Shown: positions 24,340 to 32,695, counted from the stretch's first letter. The stretch is DNA of 64,000 bases from Bacteroidota bacterium (GCA_020444515.1 JAHLKX010000001.1:248001-312000), one strand, 5' to 3'. Program-made: numbers and translations. The notes: generated from the letters alone by a model not told the origin.

Positions 24340-25103
24340 TCGCTTTTTGAATTTTTTACGTCGATCAGTTTGGCGAGGATACTCACCGCGATCTCTTCCG
24401 GTGTTTGTGCATTAAACTTGATCCCGATGGGCATGTCCACCCGGTCGATCTCTTCTTGTGTAAGTATATTTTCTTCCTGAAAACGTTTCTTCGCCAAAGC
24501 CACTTTGTTTTTACTTCCAATCATACCAACGTATGCAGAGGGCTTTTTAGCGCATAGGGCCAGCACATCTTCGTCGTATTTGTGTTTCGGCGTGGTGATC
24601 ACGATGTAGGCATTTCTGCCGAAATTCAAGTCTTTAGAGGCTTCAACAAAATCCTGTTGAATAATTTTATACGATTTACCTTCAAAACCTTTTATTATTT
24701 CTTCCCTCGGATCGATCAGAATGATCTCAAAACCAAACTGGGACGCCAGATTAGCCAGGGCTTTTCCCACATGACCGGCACCGAAAATATAAAGCTGTTC
24801 ATCAGGTAGGATTGGTTCAATGTACACTTCTGCATAACCGCCGCAATGCATGCCGAGGTCATCTTCTAAATTATAGCTGAATTTCTGCGGTGTGCCGGAT
24901 TCGATTACGCTTGGTGCATCTTCCATCACCTGTTTTTCAAGACTGCCGCCGCCGATGGTTCCTTCGATGGTTTTATCTTCAAAAACAATCATCTTCGAAC
25001 CGGCTTTTCTCGGCGAGGAACCTTTGGTTTCCACAATGATGCAAAGGGCGGCTCTTTTGCCGGATGACTTAATTTGCCTGATGTTTTCTAATATATCTTT
25101 CAT
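24336..25103 (-). CDS. xdhC: XdhC/CoxI family molybdenum hydroxylase maturation factor
   Basis: A 255-residue protein with both family parts: the XdhC_CoxI segment (IIVETKGSSPRKAGSKM near residue 25, GTIGGGSLEKQV near 50) and a C-terminal Rossmann fold (LYIFGAGHVGKALANLASQ near 107). XdhC binds molybdenum cofactor, promotes its sulfuration and inserts it into the apo-dehydrogenase; related proteins are linked with selenation in Se-dependent hydroxylases. It is first of the xdh operon in this window, and its first 35 bases overlap the end of the ORF6N gene in another frame. Confidence 0.88.
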   Translation of the reverse strand: MKDILENIRQIKSSGKRAALCIIVETKGSSPRKAGSKMIVFEDKTIEGTIGGGSLEKQVMEDAPSVIESGTPQKFSYNLEDDLGMHCGGYAEVYIEPILPDEQLYIFGAGHVGKALANLASQFGFEIILIDPREEIIKGFEGKSYKIIQQDFVEASKDLNFGRNAYIVITTPKHKYDEDVLALCAKKPSAYVGMIGSKNKVALAKKRFQEENILTQEEIDRVDMPIGIKFNAQTPEEIAVSILAKLIDVKNSKSE

Positions 25104-25623
25104 ATCCCTCTTTGACTCTGTACCCGATGGGTTGCCTGTTTTTGTAAGCCGGTTCCACCAGCTCCTTGATCACTTCGTAAATCTGAATAATGTGCTCGTT
25201 TTGTTCCAGGGCACTGGCTTCGAGCGCTTCCACCTTTTCCAGCAATTCTTCGTAGCGTGTGATCAGGTTACGCATCTTCACAAAAACCCGCATGATCTGG
25301 ATGTTGACCTGGACGGCGGTGGGACTGCCTAACACACTGGATAACATAGCTACCCCCTGTTCCGTAAATGCCATGGGAGAATAACGAGTGCCTCCCCAAC
25401 TTGAGGTGCCAATTTGGCACCTCAAGATTTCGAATTCTTCTTTGGTGAGTTCAAACATAAAGTCCTCAGGAAAACGCTCGATGTTACGACGGACCTGCTG
25501 CTTAAGAGCTTTTGTAGTAACCCCATAAAGAGTTGCTAAGTCCGCATCAATTAAAACTTTCTGATTCCTGATTTTTAAAATCTTATCGGCGATAAATTCC
25601 TCTTTAGGTGCTAATTCTTCCAT
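25069..25623 (-). CDS. ORF6N domain protein (KilA-N-related DNA-binding)
   Basis: A 184-residue protein. Residues 10-95 are the ORF6N domain: ILKIRNQKVLIDADLATLYG, then VRRNIERFPEDFMFELT and the TRYSPMAFTEQGVAML segment. A helical C-terminal half follows (VFVKMRNLITRYEELLEK). ORF6N proteins are phage- and mobile-element-associated DNA-binding proteins common in Bacteroidota. The gene holds a 27-bp palindrome inside the EILRCQIGTSSWGG region and a related one 10 bases before its start. Its end overlaps xdhC by 35 bases in another frame, so translation may couple the two; no functional link to molybdenum enzymes is known to me. Confidence 0.85.
   Translation of the reverse strand: MEELAPKEEFIADKILKIRNQKVLIDADLATLYGVTTKALKQQVRRNIERFPEDFMFELTKEEFEILRCQIGTSSWGGTRYSPMAFTEQGVAMLSSVLGSPTAVQVNIQIMRVFVKMRNLITRYEELLEKVEALEASALEQNEHIIQIYEVIKELVEPAYKNRQPIGYRVKEGYERYIRKHQAN
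25400..25426. promoter_or_regulatory. 27-bp palindrome inside the ORF6N coding sequence
   Basis: Arms CTTGAGGTGCCA and TGGCACCTCAAG with a 3-base centre are perfectly complementary. The outer eight bases of each arm are the same as in the palindrome in front of the gene. This is a likely protein binding site or RNA hairpin; which one cannot be decided from sequence. Confidence 0.7.
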
Positions 25624-25632
25624 TTTTTTGCA

Positions 25633-25659
25633 CTTGAGGTCACAATATGTGACCTCAAG
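25633..25659. promoter_or_regulatory. 27-bp palindrome immediately upstream of the ORF6N start
   Basis: Arms CTTGAGGTCACA and TGTGACCTCAAG around a 3-base centre, ending 10 bases before the ATG. It shares CTTGAGGT...ACCTCAAG and the following ATTT with the palindrome inside the gene. The position fits an operator or a translation-blocking hairpin, and the gene product is an obvious candidate binder. Confidence 0.7.
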
Positions 25660-25682
25660 ATTTATTGGTCAGTTTGTTAAGA

Positions 25683-26942
25683 TTATTGATATTTCGCATA
25701 AAAATCCAAAAACCTATCAGCAATAGCTTCCCAGCTATATTCATCAATGATCAACTTGTGCGCTGCTTTTCCAATGCGCTCCCGGTATTCGTTGTCTTTC
25801 AGAACTTTGATCATTGCCTGGGCAAATTCCTCTTTGTCGGTCGGATCGATCAGTAACCCGTTTTCATTATGAGTGATTGCATTTCGAATTCCCCCGAATT
25901 TACTGGCCACAACGGGTGTTCCGCAAGCCATCGACTCCTGCGAGGTCATACCGAAGGGTTCAAACTGTGAAGGCAGTACAAATAGTTGCGCCTGTTGGTA
26001 ATATTGTGTCATCATCTTGTCAGGGACGTAGCCGATGAATTCCACGCGGTCTTCCATATCTTCTTCAGCGATGATGGCGTGCATTTTATCAAACAATTCC
26101 ACTTCGCGGGGTTTAGGATTGGGCGATCCGCCGCCAATCACCAGGTCTACATCTGGAATTTCATCTTTCACCAATGCAAAAGCTCGTAAAAGGTGATCAT
26201 GACCTTTGTTGGTATCAATGCGGCTCATGCAATAGATATATTTGTCAGGTAAGTTTGAAGGTTTGCGAAGGTCATTTTCCGAAGGCATATAAAACCTTTC
26301 AATGTCCACACCTGGTGGGATGATTTCTATGTTGTCTGCATCATACTTGTATAGTTCCTGGAGCTTTTCATGTTGAACGATTGATGTTAAGGTTTGTCCG
26401 TTCACTTCCTTGAAAATTCTCATTTCCTCAGATATCCTGTGTTCGAAGTTGAACTTTTTTTCCATCTCTTCAGGATCTCCTCCCATTTGATCTTTTTTCC
26501 AGGCACCCAGTGAATGTGCTGTGAAGAAGGCCGGTTTATTCAAGGCTTTGGCCAGGATCAGTGTTACGATTCCTGCATCTACATAGTGGCCATGATAAAG
26601 ATCGTAATCAATCTCTTTTTCATGTACATAGTTGAGCATATTAGTGGCCAATTCAGGCAGCAATTCATAGATGAATTCTTTTGGCCGGAATTTCCAGGGG
26701 CCGGCATGAATCCTGACTACCCTCACATTGGGATGTCCCGGAACCGGATCTTCTTGTTGCTTCTCCCTTTCAAACCAACGGGTGAAAATATCCACTTTGA
26801 TCCCTTTTTTAGCCATGGCCTTTGCCATTTCCAGGACATATACAACCTGTCCACCGGTATCGGTGCGGCCGAGTTGCGGAACCGGATCAAAATAACCATG
26901 GGTGCTGAGTAATGCGATATGTTTAAAGTTTTCCTTGCTCAT
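25683..26942 (-). CDS. GT4 glycosyltransferase, sucrose-phosphate-synthase-like
   Basis: A 419-residue retaining GT4 enzyme. The N-terminus has the TDTGGQVVYVLEMAKAMA motif near residue 27, typical of sucrose synthase, sucrose-phosphate synthase and mannosylfructose-phosphate synthase. The C-terminal nucleotide-sugar site is EPFGMTSQESMACGTPV near 330, with the E-x7-E pattern. It therefore probably joins a glucosyl or mannosyl residue to a sugar phosphate, making a compatible solute or storage disaccharide; the acceptor is not determinable. The P-loop kinase gene 66 bases upstream on the same strand is likely its partner in an operon. Confidence 0.8.
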   Translation of the reverse strand: MSKENFKHIALLSTHGYFDPVPQLGRTDTGGQVVYVLEMAKAMAKKGIKVDIFTRWFEREKQQEDPVPGHPNVRVVRIHAGPWKFRPKEFIYELLPELATNMLNYVHEKEIDYDLYHGHYVDAGIVTLILAKALNKPAFFTAHSLGAWKKDQMGGDPEEMEKKFNFEHRISEEMRIFKEVNGQTLTSIVQHEKLQELYKYDADNIEIIPPGVDIERFYMPSENDLRKPSNLPDKYIYCMSRIDTNKGHDHLLRAFALVKDEIPDVDLVIGGGSPNPKPREVELFDKMHAIIAEEDMEDRVEFIGYVPDKMMTQYYQQAQLFVLPSQFEPFGMTSQESMACGTPVVASKFGGIRNAITHNENGLLIDPTDKEEFAQAMIKVLKDNEYRERIGKAAHKLIIDEYSWEAIADRFLDFYAKYQ

Positions 26943-27007
26943 TATATAATTTTTAGTTTTTAATTTGTATGATTAAAATGTTTGTAAACTTCCTTATGGT
27001 CTGTCGT

Positions 27008-27652
27008 TTATTTATTTTTGCTGGCGTTCCATTCCTTTGAAATAACAATGTCGGCAAGCGCTTTATGTTTGGAAATGATGTCGTGTTCGATGGTCAGAAT
27101 ACGATCAAGGAATGCATCTTGTTTCTCCCGGTTGCGTTTTTTTCGGGATTCAATGGTGTCCATTTTGTTCCGATCGATAAAAACCTTACAATCTGCATTT
27201 TTTAAAGCTGTTGTATAAGTTCCCTCTGCAATCAGCACATCATACCCACTCAAATCGACAGTTTCCTCACCAATTTGGTCTGCATCAAAATCTACCAAAG
27301 GTTTGATAATTTTTGTTTTACCATTGACCGTATCCATGATATTCTGATCCAGCAGATCCAGTTTAACCTCCTGTGTCCCGACCCATGAAATGTCTTTCTC
27401 CCGCTCTCGGGCATTGGTTTTTGGTGGGTAAACGAAGTAGTCGTCCTGACCGAATACATATGCATGAAGCCCATGTTCTTTAAGTTTCTCAGCAATGGAA
27501 GCTCCGATTTCAGATTTCCCTGCTCCGGATTCTCCTGCTACGGTAATTACATACTTTTTCGATGCATTTTGAATGTCATCCAGGATGAGGTTTACCACTT
27601 GTTTTGCAGCTTTCCTGTGATTTTCGTCGATGATCAGAATATCGCCTTTCAT
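27008..27652 (-). CDS. P-loop kinase of the uridine kinase/phosphoribulokinase family
   Basis: A 214-residue kinase with the Walker A loop GESGAGKSEIG near residue 40, an FGQDDYFVYPP segment near 67 as in uridine kinase and phosphoribulokinase, and ESRKKRNREKQD near 170 as a lid. The substrate could be a nucleoside, a sugar or a sugar phosphate. Its conserved-looking pairing with the sucrose-phosphate-synthase-like glycosyltransferase downstream suggests that it makes the phosphorylated acceptor for that enzyme; this is inference. It is divergent from prmC with a 62-base gap. Confidence 0.7.
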   Translation of the reverse strand: MKGDILIIDENHRKAAKQVVNLILDDIQNASKKYVITVAGESGAGKSEIGASIAEKLKEHGLHAYVFGQDDYFVYPPKTNAREREKDISWVGTQEVKLDLLDQNIMDTVNGKTKIIKPLVDFDADQIGEETVDLSGYDVLIAEGTYTTALKNADCKVFIDRNKMDTIESRKKRNREKQDAFLDRILTIEHDIISKHKALADIVISKEWNASKNK

Positions 27653-27714
27653 AATGTTAATTAATTAGAGATTATGTTACTTCAAAAATATAATTTTTTC
27701 CTTACTTTGGTTGG

Positions 27715-28581
27715 GTGGAAGTAAGAACCAATAAGATCGGTGATATCCGAAGTTTTTATCGAAGAAAACTGACTGAAAGTTTTACGGATCGGGAAGCCGA
27801 TATTATGCTTTTTCAGTTGCTTATGGAATATACCGGATATTCAAAGGCCGAATTGCTTTCCCGTCCCGAGCAAACCATTAGTGAATCAGAATTGCTAAAA
27901 ATACATTTTGGCGTAAAAGAATTGCTCAAGCACAAACCCATTCAATATGTATTGGGGAAAGCTGAATTTTATGGATTGAACTTTATGGTGAATTCCAAGG
28001 TACTGATTCCCCGGCCTGAAACGGAGGAATTGGTTGATCTGGCACTCAAGAAAATTCCTGAAAATAAATCCTTTCACCTGCTGGATATCGGAACCGGTTC
28101 TGGTTGCATTGCCATCACCCTTAAAAAGAATCGTCCGTTATGTAAGGTCACAGCGCTTGATGTATCGGAATTTGCACTGGAAGTGGCGGCTGCCAATGCC
28201 GATCTGAACGATGTTTCTATCCAATTTATAAAGATGGATATTTTGAATCCAGCCTCTGTTGAAAAACTGAATCCATTTGATGTGATTGTTGCCAATCCGC
28301 CTTATGTCAGACCTTCCGAAAAAAAACAGATGGGGAAAAATGTGTTGGACTATGAGCCCTCATCAGCCCTTTTCGTTCCTGAAGCGGAGCCCCTGATTTT
28401 TTATCAATCTATTGCGGAATTCGGAAAGTCCCATCTGTTACCTCATGGTAAAATTTTCGTTGAGATCAATCAATATTTATCCCAGGAAACACTGAGATTA
28501 TTTCAGGAATATGGTTATGCTAACGCATCTCTGGAGAATGATCTCTTCGGAAACCCCAGAATTTTAACAATCCTAACCTAA
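27715..28581 (+). CDS. prmC: PrmC, release factor N5-glutamine methyltransferase
   Basis: A 288-residue SAM-dependent methyltransferase. An N-terminal helical substrate-binding part (1-85) precedes the SAM motif LLDIGTGSGCIAITL near residue 122 and the catalytic NPPY loop (VIVANPPYVRPSE near 192). PrmC methylates the GGQ glutamine of RF1 and RF2 and so speeds termination. The start is a GTG at 27715; the next in-frame ATG comes too late to keep the N-terminal domain. Confidence 0.93.
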   Translation: MEVRTNKIGDIRSFYRRKLTESFTDREADIMLFQLLMEYTGYSKAELLSRPEQTISESELLKIHFGVKELLKHKPIQYVLGKAEFYGLNFMVNSKVLIPRPETEELVDLALKKIPENKSFHLLDIGTGSGCIAITLKKNRPLCKVTALDVSEFALEVAAANADLNDVSIQFIKMDILNPASVEKLNPFDVIVANPPYVRPSEKKQMGKNVLDYEPSSALFVPEAEPLIFYQSIAEFGKSHLLPHGKIFVEINQYLSQETLRLFQEYGYANASLENDLFGNPRILTILT

Positions 28582-28642
28582 ACTTTCACATTGTTTTACA
28601 TTTCTTTAATAATTGCTTCAGAAAAGGTTCAGAATACAGGAA

Positions 28643-28650
28643 TACTTTTG
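28643..28650 (+). promoter_or_regulatory. Bacteroidota -7-like motif upstream of the response regulator
   Basis: TACTTTTG matches TAnnTTTG and lies 18 bases before the preferred ATG at 28668. No clear -33 element is found at consensus spacing. Confidence 0.4.
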
Positions 28651-28667
28651 TTCTCTGAATTAGCGTG

Positions 28668-29348
28668 ATGTCAGTTTCTGAAAATACCATTTTACTTGTT
28701 GATGATGAGCAGTACACGTTGGAGTTTTTGAGCTACAATCTATCAAAGCAGGGATATGAAGTGTATACCACATCAAATGGGAAGGATGCTATTGTTCAAG
28801 CAAAGAAGCTTATTCCCTCCATCATCGTGCTTGATATCCTCATGCCTGAAATGGACGGAATCGAAACCTGCATAGAAATGAGAAAAATCAGCGCGTTGAA
28901 TAATTCGGCCATTGCTTTCTTGACTTGCCGCGGAGAAGACTATAGTCAAATTGTTGGATTTGAAGCTGGAGCCGATGCGTATATTAAGAAACCAATTCGC
29001 TTAAGTCTGCTTATTGAAAGACTAAAGGCACTTGAAAAGAGGATGAAAAGAGCGCAACATGAATCTCATTTATCAAATGATCTGATCATTGACAAGAATC
29101 GTTTTTTGGTAAAGTACCGTGAGCGCGAAATTGATTTAACCATAAAAGAATTTGAACTTTTAAACATGCTTGCCAGTAAGCCAGGGGCCATATTTAGCAG
29201 GGAGGAATTGTCCAACAGGGTTTGGGGGACTGATTATCACGGGTCGGATCGTACAATCAATGTGCACATCAGTCGTATCCGGAAAAAGATCAACCACAAC
29301 ATTATTGAAACCATCAAAGGAGTAGGTTATAAGTTTGGTGGTAAATAG
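28668..29348 (+). CDS. OmpR/PhoB-family response regulator, orphan
   Basis: A 226-residue two-domain regulator. The receiver (1-120) has the acidic pair DDE near residue 13, the phospho-acceptor Asp in VLDILMPEMDG near 57 and the KKP lysine near 107. The C-terminal winged helix (about 135-226) has the RTINVHISRIRKKI recognition helix of the OmpR/PhoB class. No histidine kinase lies next to it. A GTG three bases upstream is an alternative start; the ATG at 28668 is preferred. The gene may regulate phosphate or envelope functions, but targets cannot be read here. Confidence 0.88.
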   Translation: MSVSENTILLVDDEQYTLEFLSYNLSKQGYEVYTTSNGKDAIVQAKKLIPSIIVLDILMPEMDGIETCIEMRKISALNNSAIAFLTCRGEDYSQIVGFEAGADAYIKKPIRLSLLIERLKALEKRMKRAQHESHLSNDLIIDKNRFLVKYREREIDLTIKEFELLNMLASKPGAIFSREELSNRVWGTDYHGSDRTINVHISRIRKKINHNIIETIKGVGYKFGGK

Positions 29349-29367
29349 GAAGCTAAGATTATTTGGA

Positions 29368-29823
29368 TTATACCTGATACAGGTAGTTTATTACGGCCTG
29401 ATAGAGACCTGGCTCAACACTTTCCCTTGGTCCGGCTATGTTGAGTGTGTGTATATGCTGCTCATTGAGCCAATTTCCCAGTAATCCGGGTGCAGGTTTC
29501 ATCGAAAGTTTGATGACCAGATGAGGTTTGTTGAGCTTTTTACACAAATGAAGAGTCAATCCTGTTCCCGCATCAAATTGTTGCAGATAAAAAATTACAG
29601 TGCCATCGCTGTTTTCGATATTTTTTCGGGTCCTGTCGGGGTAATTTGTTGAGGTTGTTTCGACAAGTGGATATCGTGCTCCAATATTCCCATCTTCCGC
29701 CAGCCGACCTCGGGGGCACCAACCTCCGCATGGAATATTGTTCTTCAGGGCAAAATCAAGGGCAGCACGGTCAGCACCGGTCTGGCCTCCTGATATGATC
29801 TTTATGTTTTTGAGACTGTTCAA
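29368..29823 (-). CDS. Putative molybdenum carrier protein (cpYpsA/SLOG-like)
   Basis: A 151-residue protein with ISGGQTGADRAALDFAL at the N-terminus, CGGWCPRGRLAEDG near residue 33 and GTGLTLHLCKKLNKPH near 86, matching the putative molybdenum carrier group of the SLOG/YpsA nucleotide-binding fold. Some members are named for binding polyoxomolybdate-like clusters, but the biochemical evidence is limited. Its start is a TTG at 29823 with no nearby ATG. It lies about 4 kb from the molybdenum hydroxylase cluster, so a role in molybdenum supply is attractive but unproved. It converges on the response regulator. Confidence 0.75.
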   Translation of the reverse strand: MNSLKNIKIISGGQTGADRAALDFALKNNIPCGGWCPRGRLAEDGNIGARYPLVETTSTNYPDRTRKNIENSDGTVIFYLQQFDAGTGLTLHLCKKLNKPHLVIKLSMKPAPGLLGNWLNEQHIHTLNIAGPRESVEPGLYQAVINYLYQV

Positions 29824-29840
29824 TTTGGGAAATAAAAATA

Positions 29841-29866
29841 GCGAAAAAGCCGCAATGGCCTTTTCG
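29841..29866 (-). terminator. Probable rho-independent terminator after the small hypothetical gene
   Basis: GCGAAAAAGCC and GGCCTTTTCGC form an 11-bp stem with one mismatch. Read on the minus strand it is followed by CTATTTTTATTT. It lies between the 70-residue gene and the molybdenum carrier gene. Confidence 0.5.
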
Positions 29867-29897
29867 CTACATCATAAAGTATTATGAAGAAAAGTTG

Positions 29898-30110
29898 TTA
29901 TGAAAAATTTGGTTGGATAACTACCATCGATTCTTGTTCATTCATTGCGTCCTGTGTAATCATATGCTGAAACGAATGATCGAGTAAAAATGAATTGGGG
30001 TGGTCATTCAAATTTATTACCCAGTAAAATCCGTTTTCTTTATTCTTTACTATGCAGTAACAGTCGTTGAACTGCTCGAAAAATTCTGTATTTATGTCGT
30101 TTTCTTTCAT
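29898..30110 (-). CDS. Small conserved-looking hypothetical protein, 70 residues
   Basis: The start ATG at 30110 is chosen over one at 30164 because AGGAGC sits 10 bases upstream. The product begins MKENDINTEFFEQF and has phrases such as CYCIVKNKENGFYWVINL and MITQDAMNEQESMVVIQP. It is soluble and mostly beta by pattern, with no signal peptide. No family is recognised. A short stem-loop follows it. Function unknown. Confidence 0.55.
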   Translation of the reverse strand: MKENDINTEFFEQFNDCYCIVKNKENGFYWVINLNDHPNSFLLDHSFQHMITQDAMNEQESMVVIQPNFS

Positions 30111-30243
30111 TGGTTTCTTGCTCCTATATGTTTTGTTTTTTAGAACCACTTTACCAGAAGTCAAAAACTATACAATAATATAACTAGCTGATTTACAGTT
30201 GTTGATAAAAATTGAAATTTCCCAATCAGGGAAAAATTTGGAT

Positions 30244-30266
30244 AATAGAGAAAGATTTTCTCTATT
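30244..30266. other. Perfect short inverted repeat in the ffh upstream region
   Basis: AATAGAGAAA and TTTCTCTATT flank a 3-base loop, inside the 271-base intergenic region between the divergent small hypothetical gene and ffh. The region is AT-rich and carries a second weaker stem (AAATTTCCC/GGGAAAAATTT) before it. It may be a transcript end or operator. No SRP RNA is seen. Confidence 0.4.
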
Positions 30267-30351
30267 TTACCTGTATTATTTATTTCATGATCAGCACAAA
30301 TGAATCAACATTTCCAGGGGTTGTTCTTATCCAGAGTATCTTATAAATTGC

Positions 30352-30359
30352 TAACTTTG
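30352..30359 (+). promoter_or_regulatory. Bacteroidota -7-like motif upstream of ffh
   Basis: TAACTTTG matches TAnnTTTG exactly, 23 bases before the ffh ATG. Confidence 0.45.
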
Positions 30360-30381
30360 CACCCTCAAAAAATGAAATACT

Positions 30382-31725
30382 ATGTTTGAAGGTTTATCGG
30401 AAAAACTGGAACGATCATTTAAGGTCCTAAAGGGGCATGGACATATATCGGAGGTGAATGTGGCGGAGACCCTGAAGGAGGTACGGCGGGCATTGTTGGA
30501 TGCGGATGTGAGTTATAAAATCGCCAAGGATTTTACGGAAACGGTGAAGGAAAAGGCGCTGGGTCAAAAAATCCTGACCTCGGTATCTCCCGGACAGCTC
30601 ATGGTTAAGGTCGTTCATGACGAACTGGCTCAGCTTATGGGTCCCGAATCAGTTGATATCAATACCAAAGGAAGTCCGGCCATTATTCTCATAGCAGGCT
30701 TGCAAGGTTCAGGTAAAACAACATTTTCAGCCAAACTGGCCAATTTTCTAAAAAATAAAAGAAGCCGCAATCCCATCCTTGTCGCAGGTGATGTCTATCG
30801 TCCGGCTGCCATTAACCAACTTAAGGTTCTGGGCGAACAGGTTGGGGTGAAAGTATATACTGAGGAGGAGAATAAAAACCCTGTTCAGATTGCTAAAAAT
30901 GCCATCAATCACGCTAAAGAATTCGGCCATAACATTGTCATTATCGATACTGCAGGTCGGCTTGCCATTGATGCGCAGATGATGGATGAAATTTCTGCCA
31001 TTAAACAGGCGGTTAACCCACAGGAGACTTTGTTTGTGGTTGATTCCATGACCGGTCAGGATGCTGTAAACACAGCCAAAGCTTTTAATGACAGACTTGA
31101 CTATGAGGGTGTTGTTTTAACCAAACTGGATGGTGACACCCGTGGTGGGGCTGCCCTCACCATTAAATCGGTGGTGAATAAACCCATTAAGTTTGTGGGG
31201 ATCGGAGAGAAAATGGATGCCATCGACCAGTTTCATCCCAGCCGGATGGCCGACAGGATCCTGGGTATGGGTGATATCGTTTCGCTGGTTGAAAAAGCAC
31301 AGGAACAATTTGATGCTGAAGAAGCCCGCAAACTGCAGCGTAAAATTGCCAAAAATCAGTTCAATTTCGATGATTTCCTGAACCAGATCAAGCAGATCAA
31401 GAAAATGGGAAATGTGAAAGATCTGATGGGAATGATCCCCGGTGTTGGCAAGGCTATTAAAAATATGGATATTGATGATGATGCCTTTAAAGGAATCGAG
31501 GCAATCATTCATTCTATGACCCCCGAAGAGAGAGATAATCCCAAAGTACTTAACGGAAGCCGCAGGAGAAGGATTGCCATGGGAAGCGGAACCGATATCC
31601 AGGAGGTGAACCAGTTGATCAAACAATTTGGTGAAACGCAAAAGATGATGAAAATGATGTCGGGTGGAAAAGGGAAAAACCTCATGCGAGCCCTTTCCAA
31701 TTCTAAAAATATGCCTGGTAGATAA
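30382..31725 (+). CDS. ffh: Signal recognition particle protein Ffh
   Basis: A 447-residue SRP GTPase, normal length. N and G domains carry the P-loop GLQGSGKTTFSAKLA near residue 103, the DTAGR motif near 190 and TKLDGDTRGGA near 246. The C-terminal M domain is methionine-rich (QKMMKMMSGGKGK) and binds SRP RNA and signal sequences. It targets nascent membrane proteins to the Sec translocon through FtsY. It is followed by folD after 67 bases. Confidence 0.96.
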   Translation: MFEGLSEKLERSFKVLKGHGHISEVNVAETLKEVRRALLDADVSYKIAKDFTETVKEKALGQKILTSVSPGQLMVKVVHDELAQLMGPESVDINTKGSPAIILIAGLQGSGKTTFSAKLANFLKNKRSRNPILVAGDVYRPAAINQLKVLGEQVGVKVYTEEENKNPVQIAKNAINHAKEFGHNIVIIDTAGRLAIDAQMMDEISAIKQAVNPQETLFVVDSMTGQDAVNTAKAFNDRLDYEGVVLTKLDGDTRGGAALTIKSVVNKPIKFVGIGEKMDAIDQFHPSRMADRILGMGDIVSLVEKAQEQFDAEEARKLQRKIAKNQFNFDDFLNQIKQIKKMGNVKDLMGMIPGVGKAIKNMDIDDDAFKGIEAIIHSMTPEERDNPKVLNGSRRRRIAMGSGTDIQEVNQLIKQFGETQKMMKMMSGGKGKNLMRALSNSKNMPGR

Positions 31726-31792
31726 TATGAATATTAAGGGTCTGTTTGGCACAAAACAATATTGAAATACTTCAACCAAAATTCAGCCTGGA

Positions 31793-32674
31793 ATGATTTT
31801 AATCAATGGAAAAGAAACAGCGGCTAACATCAAAATGGAAATAGCAACCGAGGTTGCCGCCATGATCGACAATGGTAAAAAGGGTCCGCACCTGGCAGCG
31901 GTACTTGTAGGTGATGATCCTGCCAGCCAGACCTACGTGAATGGAAAAGAAAAGGCCTGTCGTGAAGTGGGGATGACCTCTTCGATCTATCGTCTGCCGG
32001 AGGAAACGACTGAAAAAGAGGTGCTGGATATCGTGGATTATCTGAACAATGATGATGAAATAGACGGATTTATCGTTCAATTGCCCCTGCCAAAGCATAT
32101 TGATGAAAACAAAGTGATCATGCGGATCAAACCTGAAAAAGATGTGGATGGTTTTCATCCCGTTAATGTCGGGCGAATGGTCCTGGGATTGCCCTCTTAT
32201 ATCAGTGCAACACCTTTCGGCATCATTGAGCTGATCAAACGTTATAAAATCGAAACGGAAGGTAAGCGTGTGGTTGTTCTGGGTCGCAGCAATATTGTAG
32301 GATCTCCCATTGCCATTTTATTATCCCGCAAAACCTATCCCGGCAATGCGACGGTGACCCTCTGCCATAGCCGGACAAAAAAATTAAAACAAATTGCCAG
32401 GAGCGCCGATATCCTGATCGTGGCGATGGGACAACCTCATTTTGTGACGGAGGATATGGTAAAAAAGGATGCCGTCGTTATAGATGTGGGTATCCATCGT
32501 GTTCCATCGGATCAAACCAATTCAGGATTTAAACTTATCGGGGATGTGGATTTTGATCGGGTTGCTTCCAAAACCTCATACATAACGCCGGTGCCCCGGG
32601 GTGTAGGGCCGATGACCATTGTTTCACTGATCATGAATACCTTGAAGGCAGCTAAAAAAGAAATTTACTCTTGA
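31793..32674 (+). CDS. folD: FolD bifunctional methylenetetrahydrofolate dehydrogenase/cyclohydrolase
   Basis: A 293-residue enzyme with the substrate loop [13 protein letters not shown] near residue 85, [13 protein letters not shown] near 108, the NADP motif [14 protein letters not shown] near 163 and the terminal PRGVGPMT signature near 271. It makes 10-formyl-THF for purine and formyl-Met synthesis. In purine fermenters FolD also serves reverse flow from glycine or formimino carbons, a possible link to the purine catabolic cluster, though the gene is also a normal housekeeping one. Confidence 0.95.
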   Translation: MILINGKETAANIKMEIATEVAAMIDNGKKGPHLAAVLVGDDPASQTYVNGKEKACREVGMTSSIYRLPEETTEKEVLDIVDYLNNDDEIDGFIVQLPLPKHIDENKVIMRIKPEKDVDGFHPVNVGRMVLGLPSYISATPFGIIELIKRYKIETEGKRVVVLGRSNIVGSPIAILLSRKTYPGNATVTLCHSRTKKLKQIARSADILIVAMGQPHFVTEDMVKKDAVVIDVGIHRVPSDQTNSGFKLIGDVDFDRVASKTSYITPVPRGVGPMTIVSLIMNTLKAAKKEIYS

Positions 32675-32695
32675 TCCATCATTCACTGTATTTTT

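Noticed and set aside
30165..30381. SRP RNA gene upstream of ffh
   Set aside because: No SRP RNA tetraloop or core motif is visible; only AT-rich short stems.
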